Assembly (NCBI RefSeq): GCF_021352225.1 | Contig: NZ_JAAUVI010000004.1 | Location: 62,001 to 126,000, forward strand | Source of the DNA: Methylobacterium sp. C25 | Lineage (GTDB): Bacteria; Pseudomonadota; Alphaproteobacteria; Rhizobiales; Beijerinckiaceae | DNA length: 64,000 bases | Direction: 5' to 3' | Shown here: piece after piece, positions 40,362 through 48,271 of the stretch | Position numbering within the stretch: position 1 is the first letter of the stretch | Layout: each line of letters begins with the position of its first letter | The notes under the pieces: generated by a model | The model's database searches: none | Told to the model about the DNA's origin: nothing | Seen by the model: the letters and a program-made list of their open reading frames with translations, nothing else | Program-made: the position numbers and the translations under genes

Positions 40362-40377
40362 TTGGCACGGATCGTGC
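40362..40377 (+). promoter_or_regulatory. Sigma-54 promoter for the nrtA operon
   Basis: TTGGCACGGATCGTGC fits TGGCACG-N4-TTGC with one mismatch (G for the first T of TTGC). GG and GC are 10 bases apart as required. Predicted start near 40389. An AT-rich run (TTTTTAATTCATACAAATC) lies about 45 bases upstream. Confidence 0.75.
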
Positions 40378-40423
40378 GACCACCCTCGCATCCGTCAACG
40401 GCGACGGGTTTCTAGCCGTCAGC

Positions 40424-40497
40424 AAGGCCGCTGATCCGGATCATCCACCCGCGATTCCATCGCGCGGACGATCTCGACCAGCGGCCTTCTTTGTTCG
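40424..40497 (+). terminator. Leader terminator/attenuator before nrtA
   Basis: AAGGCCGCTG (40424-40433) and CAGCGGCCTT (40479-40488) form a perfect 10-bp helix, followed by TCTTTGTT. The 45 bases enclosed contain two further dyads: the palindrome TGATCCGGATCA at 40432-40443 and CGCGA-TTCCA-TCGCG at 40449-40463. It lies in the transcript leader, 34 bases before nrtA, and so can stop transcription unless NasT intervenes. The standard pair of ANTAR hexaloop hairpins is not clearly matched by eye. Confidence 0.75.
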
Positions 40498-40530
40498 ACC
40501 GCCGTGAGGGCGGCGAGGCGTGGGGACATC

Positions 40531-41820
40531 ATGGACTTCGATCGCAGCAGCACCCGTCGAGGCATTCTGAAGGGCGCTTCCGGCGCCCTCGCGCTGGCCG
40601 CCGCCGCGCGTACTGCACTTCCCGGCGGCGCCTTCGCGCAGGGCGCGGGTCCCGAGGTCAAGGGCGCCAAACTCGGCTTCATCGCGCTGACCGACGCGGG
40701 CCCGCTCTTCGTCGCCAAGGAGAAGGGCTTTTTCGCCAAGTACGGCATGCCCGACGTCGAAGTGCTGAAGCAGGCCTCCTGGGGCACGACGCGCGACAAT
40801 CTCGTGCTCGGCTCCGAGGGCAACGGCATCGACGGCGCGCACATCCTCACGCCGATGCCCTACCTGATCTCGTCCGGCCGCGTGACGCAGAACAACGTGC
40901 CGGTGCCGATGTACATCATGGCCCGGCTCAACCTGAACGGGCAGTGCATCTCGGTCTCGAAGGAGTACATCGACGCCAAGATCGGCGTCGACACCAAGCC
41001 CTTCAAAGCCCTGCTCGACGCCAAGAAGGCGTCCGGCAAGTCGATCAAGGCCGCCATGACCTTCCCGGGCGGCACCCACGATCTCTGGATCCGCTATTGG
41101 CTCGCCGCCGGCGGCATCGACCCCGACAAGGACATCGAGACCATCGTCGTGCCGCCCGCCCAGATGGTGGCGAACATGAAGGTCGGCACGATGGACTGCT
41201 TCTGCGTCTGCGAGCCGTGGAACGAGCAGCTCATCCACCAGGGCATCGGCTACACCGCGCTGACCACCGGTGAGCTCTGGAAGGACCACCCGGAGAAGTC
41301 CTTCGCGATGCGGTCGGCCTGGGTCGACAAGTATCCGAACGCCGCCAAGGCCCTGCTGATGGCGGTGATGGAAGCCCAGCAATGGTGCGAGAAGGTCGAG
41401 AACAAGGAAGAGCTCGCCGCCATCGTCGCCAAGCGGCAGTGGATCAACGTGCCGGTCGCGGACGTGATCGACCGGATGAAGGGCAAGTTCGACTACGGCA
41501 CCGGCCGCGTCGTCGAGAACAGCCCCGTCGCGATGAAGTTCTGGGCCGACAACGCCTCCTATCCCTACCAGTCGCACGACCTCTGGTTCATCACCGAGGA
41601 CATCCGCTGGGGTAAGTACGACGCCAATTTCGACGGCAAGTCGCTGATCGCGAAGGTCAATCGCGAAGACCTCTGGAAGGATGCCGCCAAGGCTCTCGGC
41701 GTCGCAGCGCTCCCGACTTCGACCTCGCGCGGCAAGGAGACTTTCTTCGACGGCAAGGTCTTCGATCCGGCCGACCCCTCCGCCTACCTGTCCAGCCTCG
41801 ACATCAAGAAGGTGGCGTGA
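40531..41820 (+). CDS. nrtA: Nitrate/nitrite ABC transporter, substrate-binding protein
   Basis: 429 residues, CmpA/NrtA family. A twin-arginine signal (STRRGILKGASGAL, cut after AFAQG) sends the folded protein out. Family motifs: LGFIALTDAGPLFVAKEKGF, LNLNGQCISVSKEY, FPGGTHDLWIRYWLAAGGI and MDCFCVCEPWN. Start ATG 40531 follows GAGGCGTGGGG; an extension to 40504 would break the leader. It is first of the nrtABC transporter genes. Confidence 0.93.
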   Translation: MDFDRSSTRRGILKGASGALALAAAARTALPGGAFAQGAGPEVKGAKLGFIALTDAGPLFVAKEKGFFAKYGMPDVEVLKQASWGTTRDNLVLGSEGNGIDGAHILTPMPYLISSGRVTQNNVPVPMYIMARLNLNGQCISVSKEYIDAKIGVDTKPFKALLDAKKASGKSIKAAMTFPGGTHDLWIRYWLAAGGIDPDKDIETIVVPPAQMVANMKVGTMDCFCVCEPWNEQLIHQGIGYTALTTGELWKDHPEKSFAMRSAWVDKYPNAAKALLMAVMEAQQWCEKVENKEELAAIVAKRQWINVPVADVIDRMKGKFDYGTGRVVENSPVAMKFWADNASYPYQSHDLWFITEDIRWGKYDANFDGKSLIAKVNREDLWKDAAKALGVAALPTSTSRGKETFFDGKVFDPADPSAYLSSLDIKKVA

Positions 41821-42689
41821 TGGCATCCAGCTCCGCTCTCTCGACCAGCCTCGGAACGGCCGTCAAGGCAGCCGCGAAAAGCCGTGGCCCCTTCGTGACG
41901 ATGAAGGGCATCCGGGCCGTCTGCGCCCGGGTGATCCCGCCGCTCGTCGTGCTCGCCGGCTTCCTGCTCCTCTGGCAGGTGCTGTGCTCCTCGCCGACCG
42001 CCGGCCTGCCGGCGCCTTCGCGTGTGGTCACCGAGGCCTGGGACATCATCGCCCATCCGTTCTTCGACAATGGCGGCACCGACAAGGGTCTGTTCTGGCA
42101 CCTCTCGGCGAGCCTGCAGCGCGTGGCCTTCGGCTTCTCGCTCGCCGTCGTCGCCGGAGTCCTGCTCGGCACCCTGGTCGGGCAGTCGGAATGGGCCATG
42201 CGCGGCCTCGACCCGATCTTCCAGGTGCTGCGCACGATCCCGCCGCTCGCCTGGCTGCCGCTCTCGCTCGCCGCCTTCCGCGACGGTCAGCCGAGCGCGA
42301 TCTTCGTGATCTTCATCACCTCGATCTGGCCGATCATCATCAACACCGCGGTCGGCATCCGGAACATCCCGCAGGACTACCGCAACGTCGCGGCGGTCAT
42401 CCGGCTCAACCCGATCGAGTTCTTCTTCAAGATCATGCTGCCCTCGGCGGCGCCGTACATCTTCACCGGCCTGCGCATCGGCGTCGGCCTGTCCTGGCTC
42501 GCCATCGTCGCGGCCGAGATGCTGATCGGCGGCGTCGGCATCGGCTTCTTCATCTGGGACGCGTGGAACTCGTCGCACATCAGCGAGATCATCGTCGCCC
42601 TCGTCTATGTCGGGCTCATCGGCTTCATCCTCGATCGGCTGGTCGCCGCCGTGGGCGCGCTCGTGACCCGCGGCACCAGCGCAGCCTGA
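41820..42689 (+). CDS. nrtB: Nitrate ABC transporter, permease
   Basis: 289 residues with about six membrane helices. The conserved permease cytoplasmic loop is visible at DYRNVAAVIRLNPIEFFFKIMLPSAAPYIFTGLRIG (EAA motif type). The start ATG overlaps the nrtA stop (GTGATGG). The ligand is set by NrtA. Confidence 0.92.
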   Translation: MASSSALSTSLGTAVKAAAKSRGPFVTMKGIRAVCARVIPPLVVLAGFLLLWQVLCSSPTAGLPAPSRVVTEAWDIIAHPFFDNGGTDKGLFWHLSASLQRVAFGFSLAVVAGVLLGTLVGQSEWAMRGLDPIFQVLRTIPPLAWLPLSLAAFRDGQPSAIFVIFITSIWPIIINTAVGIRNIPQDYRNVAAVIRLNPIEFFFKIMLPSAAPYIFTGLRIGVGLSWLAIVAAEMLIGGVGIGFFIWDAWNSSHISEIIVALVYVGLIGFILDRLVAAVGALVTRGTSAA

Positions 42690-42700
42690 GGAGAACCAGC

Positions 42701-43498
42701 ATGTCCCACCTCAACCTGTCCCAGGTCGGCATCAGCTTCACCCGCGGCGGCAAGACCTCCGAGGTGCTGCGCGAGGTCGACCTCAGCATCGCCAAGGGCG
42801 AGTTCGTCTCGATCATCGGCCATTCGGGCTGCGGCAAGTCGACGGTGCTGAACATCGTCGCCGGCCTGCTCAAGGCCTCCACCGGCGTGGTGCTCCTCGA
42901 CGGCAAGGAAGTGAACGCGCCCGGCCCCGACCGCGCCGTGGTCTTCCAGAACCACTCGCTGCTGCCCTGGCTGACTGTGCGCGAGAACGTCTCGCTCGCC
43001 GTCGACAAGGTACTCGCCGGCAAGAAGAGCCGCGCCGAGCGGGCCGAGTGGGTCGAGCACAACCTCGCCCTCGTGAACATGATGCATGCCGCCGACAAGC
43101 GGCCGGCCGAGATCTCCGGCGGCATGAAGCAGCGGGTCGGCATCGCCCGTGCGCTCGCCATGGAGCCGAAGGTGCTGCTCATGGACGAGCCCTTCGGTGC
43201 GCTCGACGCGCTCACCCGCGCCCATCTCCAGGACTCGATCATGGAGATCCAGATGCGGCTGAAGAACACCGTCATCATGATCACCCACGACGTCGACGAG
43301 GCGGTGCTGCTCTCCGACCGCATCGTGATGATGACGAACGGCCCCTCGGCCACGATCGGCGAGATCCTCGAGGTTCCGCTGAAGCGCCCGCGCCGCCGGC
43401 TCGAGCTAGTGGAGGATGCCGCCTACGTGCATGCGCGCGCCGCGGTGCTGGAGTTTCTCTACGCACGCCACGCCAAGCCTGCCGCCCTCGCTGCCTGA
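42701..43498 (+). CDS. nrtC: Nitrate ABC transporter, ATPase
   Basis: 265 residues. Walker A is GHSGCGKST (40-48), the signature is SGGMKQRVG, Walker B is VLLMDEPFGALD (Asp162, Glu163), and the H-loop is ITHDVDEA. It is the single-domain (NrtD/NasD) type, lacking the NrtA-like extension of cyanobacterial NrtC. Start ATG 42701 follows GAGGAGAACC after nrtB. Confidence 0.93.
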   Translation: MSHLNLSQVGISFTRGGKTSEVLREVDLSIAKGEFVSIIGHSGCGKSTVLNIVAGLLKASTGVVLLDGKEVNAPGPDRAVVFQNHSLLPWLTVRENVSLAVDKVLAGKKSRAERAEWVEHNLALVNMMHAADKRPAEISGGMKQRVGIARALAMEPKVLLMDEPFGALDALTRAHLQDSIMEIQMRLKNTVIMITHDVDEAVLLSDRIVMMTNGPSATIGEILEVPLKRPRRRLELVEDAAYVHARAAVLEFLYARHAKPAALAA

Positions 43499-43517
43499 GA
43501 ACGAAGGTCAGCGTGTC

Positions 43518-44741
43518 ATGGGTGCGAAGGAAAGGCTCGTCGTCGTCGGCAATGGCATGGCCTCTCTCCGCTTCCTGGAGCAGCTGACGGAACGGGCACC
43601 GGGTCGCTTCGACGTCACCGTCGTCGGAGCCGAGCCGGTTGCCGCCTACAACCGGGTGCTGCTGTCCTCGCTGCTCGGCGGGGAGGTCGATGAGGCGGCC
43701 TGCGGGTTCCGCGGGCTCGACTGGTACGCCGGGCACGGCATCCGCCTGATCACCGGAGCGCCGGTCACGGCCATCGACCGGGAGAACGGGCTGGTCGTCG
43801 TCGGCGAGACCCATGTGCTGCCCTTCGACCGGCTGGTCCTCGCCGTCGGCTCGCTGCCGATCCGGTTGCCGTTGCCGGGCGCCGACCTGCCGGGCGTCGT
43901 CACCTTCCGCGATTTCGCCGACGTCGCCGCGATCCGGGCGGCGGCGGTGGAGCATGCCAAGGCGATCGTCATCGGCGGCGGCCTTCTCGGCCTGGAGGCC
44001 GCCGTCGGCCTCGCCCGGCTCGGCGTCGACTGTACGCTGCTCCACGTCATGGACCGGGTGATGGAGCGCCAGCTCGACCACACCGCCGCCCGCCTCGTGA
44101 CGGCGGCGATGGAAGCCCGTGGCGTGAAAATGCTGCTTTCGGCCAACACCGCCTGCATCGAAGGCGACGGCACGGTGGAACGTCTCGTGCTCAAGGACGG
44201 CACCGTACTGCCGGCCGATCTCGTGGTGATGTCGGTCGGCATCAGACCCTCGACGGCGCTGGCGCAGGCCTGCGGCCTCGCGATCGGCCGCGGCATCACC
44301 GTCGACGACCGCATGACCACCTCGGACCCGCGCATCTTCGCCCTCGGCGAATGCGCCGAGCATCGCGGCATCGCCTATGGGCTCGTCGAGCCCGCCTACG
44401 AGCAAGCCGAGGTGCTGTCCCGACACCTCGTCGGCGAGGAGGCGGCCTATCTCGGCACCTCGCTGGCGACGAGCCTCAAGGTCTCGGGCCTGCCGGTCTT
44501 CTCGGCCGGCGTGGTCGACACGCCCGATGGCGCCGACGCGATCACCGTGCACGACGCCGCCGCCGGCCTCTATCGCAAGCTGACGATCATCGACGGCCGC
44601 CTCGCCGGCGCAGTCTTCGTCGGAGACATCTCCGAGCAGGCGCGGTGCAAGGAGATGATCCGCTCCGGCGCGCCTCTCACCCTGGACGACCGCGACGACC
44701 TGATGTTCGGGCGCCGCCAACCGCAAGCCCTTGCAGCGTAA
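43518..44741 (+). CDS. NirB-like FAD/NAD(P)H oxidoreductase, stand-alone
   Basis: 407 residues. It corresponds to the N-terminal half of NirB/NasB and lacks the siroheme and Fe-S C-terminal half. Two Rossmann motifs: VVVGNGMASLRFLEQL (start) and AIVIGGGLLGLEAAVGLARLG (mid). The NirB-type VAAYNRVLLSSLLGGEV and GECAEHRGIAYGLVEPAYEQAEVL are clear. I infer it passes electrons from NAD(P)H to nitrate reductase, as NasC-type proteins do. The next gene begins 6 bases on. Confidence 0.88.
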   Translation: MGAKERLVVVGNGMASLRFLEQLTERAPGRFDVTVVGAEPVAAYNRVLLSSLLGGEVDEAACGFRGLDWYAGHGIRLITGAPVTAIDRENGLVVVGETHVLPFDRLVLAVGSLPIRLPLPGADLPGVVTFRDFADVAAIRAAAVEHAKAIVIGGGLLGLEAAVGLARLGVDCTLLHVMDRVMERQLDHTAARLVTAAMEARGVKMLLSANTACIEGDGTVERLVLKDGTVLPADLVVMSVGIRPSTALAQACGLAIGRGITVDDRMTTSDPRIFALGECAEHRGIAYGLVEPAYEQAEVLSRHLVGEEAAYLGTSLATSLKVSGLPVFSAGVVDTPDGADAITVHDAAAGLYRKLTIIDGRLAGAVFVGDISEQARCKEMIRSGAPLTLDDRDDLMFGRRQPQALAA

Positions 44742-44746
44742 CGGAC

Positions 44747-46543
44747 ATGACCATGGCCGGAGACTTCAACGCCGAGCAGAAGCGCTATCTCGAAGGCTTT
44801 GCCTCCGGGATCGCCGCCGCCCGCCTCACCGGCGGCATCGCCAGCGGGGCAGCGGGCGCCGCCGCTCCCTCGGAGCCGACCGGGCCCGACGCGGTCCACA
44901 TCAGGGCGCAGGACAAGACCGTCAAGGACGGCGGCAAGCTCTGCGACCAGGAGAAGTGGAAGCGCGCCGAGAACCCGTTCGAGGGCCATAACCGCCTGAT
45001 CCGCGAGGCCGCCGCCGGCACCCAACCGAAGCCCGAGGATAATTTTCGCTGGCGCTACCACGGCCTGTTCTGGCTCGCGCCGAACAAGACCCATTACATG
45101 TGCCGGATGCGCATCCCGAACGGGATCATGCATCACTGGCAGTTCGCCGGTGTGGCCGATCTCGCCGATGCGCATGGCGGCGGCTACACACACGTCACGA
45201 CGCGGGCCAACCTCCAGGTCCGCGAGATCACGCCGGAGCACGGCCAGCCCTTCCTCGACGGCCTGACCGATCTCGGTCTCACCGCCCGCGGCTCGGGTGC
45301 CGACAACATCCGCAACGTCACCGGCTCGCCCACCGCCGGCATCGACGCGCAGGAGCTTCTCGACACCCGCCCGCTGGCGCGCTCCTGGCACAACTGGATC
45401 GTCAACGACCGCTCGCTCTACGGCCTGCCACGCAAGTTCAACGTCGCCTTCGACGGCGGCGGCGTGATGCCGGTGCTGGAAGAGACCAACGACATCGGCT
45501 TCCAGGCGATCGAAGTGCTCGAAGGCGCCTCCGTCGCGCCGGGCGTGTGGATGCGCCTCGTGCTCGGCGGCATTTCCGGCCACAAGGACCTCGCCCGCGA
45601 TACCGGCATCGTCCTGAAGCCCGAGGCGTGCAACCAGGTCGCCGACGCGATCATCCGGGTCTTCATCGAGAACGGCGACCGCACTAACCGGGCCAAGGCC
45701 CGGATGAAATACGTCCTCGATGCCTGGGGCTTCGACAAGTACCTCGCCGCCGTCGAGGAGAAGCTCGGCCGGAAGCTGGATCGGGTCGCACCCGAGCACG
45801 TCGCGCCGCGAAAAGCCACCGACCGGTTCAGCCATGTCGGCGTGCACAAGCAGGTTCAGGACGGCCTGAACTGGGTCGGCGTCGTGCTGCCCGTCGGCAA
45901 GATGACCACCGACCAGATGCGCGAGCTGGCCAAGATCTCGTCCGACTGCGGTGACGGCCAGATCCGGCTCACCGTCTGGCAGAACTTCATCTTCTCCGGC
46001 GTGCCCGACGCCAAGGTGGCCGAGGTCGAGAGCCGCGTCGCGGCGCTCGGGCTGACGATCAAGGCTGCCGGCATCCGCTCCGGGCTCGTCGCCTGCACCG
46101 GCAGCAACGGCTGCAAGTTCGGCGCCGCCGAAACCAAGGGCAACGCCATCATCATCGCGGACCATGTCGAGCGCACGGTGATCGATCTCGACGTGCCGGT
46201 GAACGTGCACCTCACCGGCTGCCACCATTCCTGCGCGCAGCATTACATCGGCGATATCGGGCTGATCGGCGCCCGCGTCCCGGTCGGCGAGGACGGCGAC
46301 ACGGTCGACGGCTACGACATCGTGGTCGGCGGCGGCTTCGCCGAGAACCCGAAGATCGGCACCGAGATCTGGAAGGCCGTGAAGGCCGAGGATGCGCCTT
46401 TCCGCGTCGAGGCCCTGCTCAAGACCTACCTCGCGCTCCGCGAGAGCAAGGAGGAGAGCTTCCAGTCCTTCACCGCGCGCAAGGGCCCTGAAGCCCTGCG
46501 CGACGCCGCCGAAGAACAGCCTGTCCTCAAGGCCGCAGCATGA
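44747..46543 (+). CDS. nirA: Siroheme nitrite reductase, NirA type
   Basis: 598 residues. The siroheme-[4Fe-4S] ligands are complete: CX5C at Cys450/Cys456 and CX3C at Cys492/Cys496 (CHHSC). Two ferredoxin-like repeats flank them. It lacks FAD, so it needs a partner. It reduces nitrite to ammonium in this context; sulfite reductase is the main alternative by sequence. Start ATG 44747, or 44753 (MTMAGD). The next gene overlaps by ATGA, which ties the two proteins together. Confidence 0.88.
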   Translation: MTMAGDFNAEQKRYLEGFASGIAAARLTGGIASGAAGAAAPSEPTGPDAVHIRAQDKTVKDGGKLCDQEKWKRAENPFEGHNRLIREAAAGTQPKPEDNFRWRYHGLFWLAPNKTHYMCRMRIPNGIMHHWQFAGVADLADAHGGGYTHVTTRANLQVREITPEHGQPFLDGLTDLGLTARGSGADNIRNVTGSPTAGIDAQELLDTRPLARSWHNWIVNDRSLYGLPRKFNVAFDGGGVMPVLEETNDIGFQAIEVLEGASVAPGVWMRLVLGGISGHKDLARDTGIVLKPEACNQVADAIIRVFIENGDRTNRAKARMKYVLDAWGFDKYLAAVEEKLGRKLDRVAPEHVAPRKATDRFSHVGVHKQVQDGLNWVGVVLPVGKMTTDQMRELAKISSDCGDGQIRLTVWQNFIFSGVPDAKVAEVESRVAALGLTIKAAGIRSGLVACTGSNGCKFGAAETKGNAIIIADHVERTVIDLDVPVNVHLTGCHHSCAQHYIGDIGLIGARVPVGEDGDTVDGYDIVVGGGFAENPKIGTEIWKAVKAEDAPFRVEALLKTYLALRESKEESFQSFTARKGPEALRDAAEEQPVLKAAA

Positions 46544-48144
46544 CCCAGCACGTCTCGCCCCCGCTCGTCCTGATCCCCGAGAGTGCGCCGTTCGATCCGG
46601 ACCAACGCGCATGGCTGTCGGGCTATTTCGCCGCCCTGCTCGGCCCCGCCGTCGAGGGCGCCACTGCGCTCGCGCCGGGGGAAGGGCCGTCGACCGGCCC
46701 GCGGCTCGCCGACAACGACGACGCGCCCTGGCACGACCCGTCCATGGCGATCGGCGACCGCATGGAGATGGCGAAGGAGCGTCCGGAGCCGCAGAAGCTC
46801 ATGGCGGCCATGGCCCAGCAAGATTGCGGGCAATGCGGCTACAATTGTGCCGATTACGCCAACGCGATCTTCCTCAAGAAGGAAGAGCGACTGAACCTCT
46901 GCCAGCCGGGCGGCAAGGAAACGCTCCGGATGCTGAAGAAGCTCGACGAGGAGTTCGGCGCCTCGGGCGGTGCCACCCCCGCCACGTCGGAGGAGGGCGG
47001 CGCGCCGAAGGCGGAGGTGCCGCTCGGCCCTCTCGGCCTCTGCCGCGAGAACCCGGTCTTCGCGACGTTTCTCTCCCGCACTCGCCTCAACGCGCCGGGC
47101 GGAGAGAAGGAGACCTGGCATATCGAGATCGACCTGAAGGACACCCCGATCGACTACGTCGTCGGCGATTCCCTCGGGCTGTTTCCGGCCAACGCCCCGG
47201 CTTTGGTCGACGCGGTGATCGCGGAACTCGGCACGCGGCCCGAGCGGATCATCGGGGGTCGCACGCTGCGCGACGCGCTGCTCACCGACTACTCTCTCGG
47301 TGCGGCGCCTGACGGGCTCTACCAGCTGCTCTCGCTCCTCACCTCGGGCGAGGCCCGCAAGAAGGCTCAGGCGCTGGCCGCCGGCGAGGACCCGGATGGC
47401 GACGCCGCCTATCTCGACGTGCTCGGTGCGCTCCACAAGTTTCCCGGCGCCCGGCCGGATGCCGAGGTCTTCGTTGAGTCGCTCGACGAGCTGCAGCCCC
47501 GCCTCTACTCGATCTCGTCCTCGCCGAAGATGGATGTCGGCAAGGTCTCGCTGACGGTGGATGCGGTCCGCTACAATCACCGCTCGCGTCTTCGTTTGGG
47601 TGTTGCGTCCACTCATCTCGGCGAACGGCTGCCCGAGCAGACGAAAGTCAAAATCTACCTCCAGAAGGCGCACGGCTTCGCGTTGCCGGAGGATCTCTCG
47701 AAGGACGTGATCATGTGCGGGCCGGGCACCGGCATCGCCCCGTTCCGCGCCTTCCTGCGCGAGCGCGCCGCCACGCAGGCGCCGGGCCGCAACTGGCTGT
47801 TCTACGGCCACCAGAAGCAGGCCTCGGACTTCTTCTACAAGGACGAGCTGACCAAGCTGCGCGACGACAAGATCCTGAGCCGCCTCTCCCTCGCCTGGTC
47901 CCGCGACGGCAAGGAGAAGACCTACGTCCAGGACCGCATGCGCGAGAACGGCGCCGACCTCTGGAAGTGGCTGGAAGGCGGCGCGCATTTCTACGTCTGC
48001 GGCGATGCCAAGCGCATGGCCAAGGACGTCGAGCGCGCGATCATCGACGTCGCCGCCCAGTACGGCGGCAAGAACCCGGACGAGGCCGTGGCCTATCTCG
48101 CGAACCTGAAGAAGACCGGGCGGTATCAGGCGGACGTGTACTGA
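46540..48144 (+). CDS. [4Fe-4S]-FAD NADPH reductase, CysJ-like without flavodoxin
   Basis: 534 residues. Where CysJ has a flavodoxin (FMN) domain, this protein has a short [4Fe-4S] domain with CX2CX3CX17C (Cys96, Cys99, Cys103, Cys121, within DCGQCGYNC). The rest is CysJ-like: FAD segment RLYSISSSP, NADPH segments GPGTGIAPFRAFLRER and WSRDGKEKTYVQDRM, FYVCGDA, and the CysJ-like end RYQADVY. I infer that it feeds NADPH electrons to NirA; the ATGA overlap with nirA supports this. Routine annotation would call it sulfite reductase alpha. Confidence 0.85.
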   Translation: MTQHVSPPLVLIPESAPFDPDQRAWLSGYFAALLGPAVEGATALAPGEGPSTGPRLADNDDAPWHDPSMAIGDRMEMAKERPEPQKLMAAMAQQDCGQCGYNCADYANAIFLKKEERLNLCQPGGKETLRMLKKLDEEFGASGGATPATSEEGGAPKAEVPLGPLGLCRENPVFATFLSRTRLNAPGGEKETWHIEIDLKDTPIDYVVGDSLGLFPANAPALVDAVIAELGTRPERIIGGRTLRDALLTDYSLGAAPDGLYQLLSLLTSGEARKKAQALAAGEDPDGDAAYLDVLGALHKFPGARPDAEVFVESLDELQPRLYSISSSPKMDVGKVSLTVDAVRYNHRSRLRLGVASTHLGERLPEQTKVKIYLQKAHGFALPEDLSKDVIMCGPGTGIAPFRAFLRERAATQAPGRNWLFYGHQKQASDFFYKDELTKLRDDKILSRLSLAWSRDGKEKTYVQDRMRENGADLWKWLEGGAHFYVCGDAKRMAKDVERAIIDVAAQYGGKNPDEAVAYLANLKKTGRYQADVY

Positions 48145-48160
48145 GCGTCACGCGAACCTT

Positions 48161-48197
48161 CCCCCCTCTGCGGGGGAGGGCGCCTGCGGAGCAGGCG
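48161..48197. repeat. GC-rich double hairpin between the flavoprotein and nasA
   Basis: CCCCC-TCTGC-GGGGG and CGCCTGC-GGA-GCAGGCG are two adjacent dyads without a T-run. They may modulate nasA expression or mark a small intergenic repeat. Confidence 0.5.
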
Positions 48198-48271
48198 TGA
48201 GAGGGTATCGCATCGGCACCGGCCCGACTTTTGCTGCTCGACATCACAAAGAACCCGCCGAGGATCACGCC

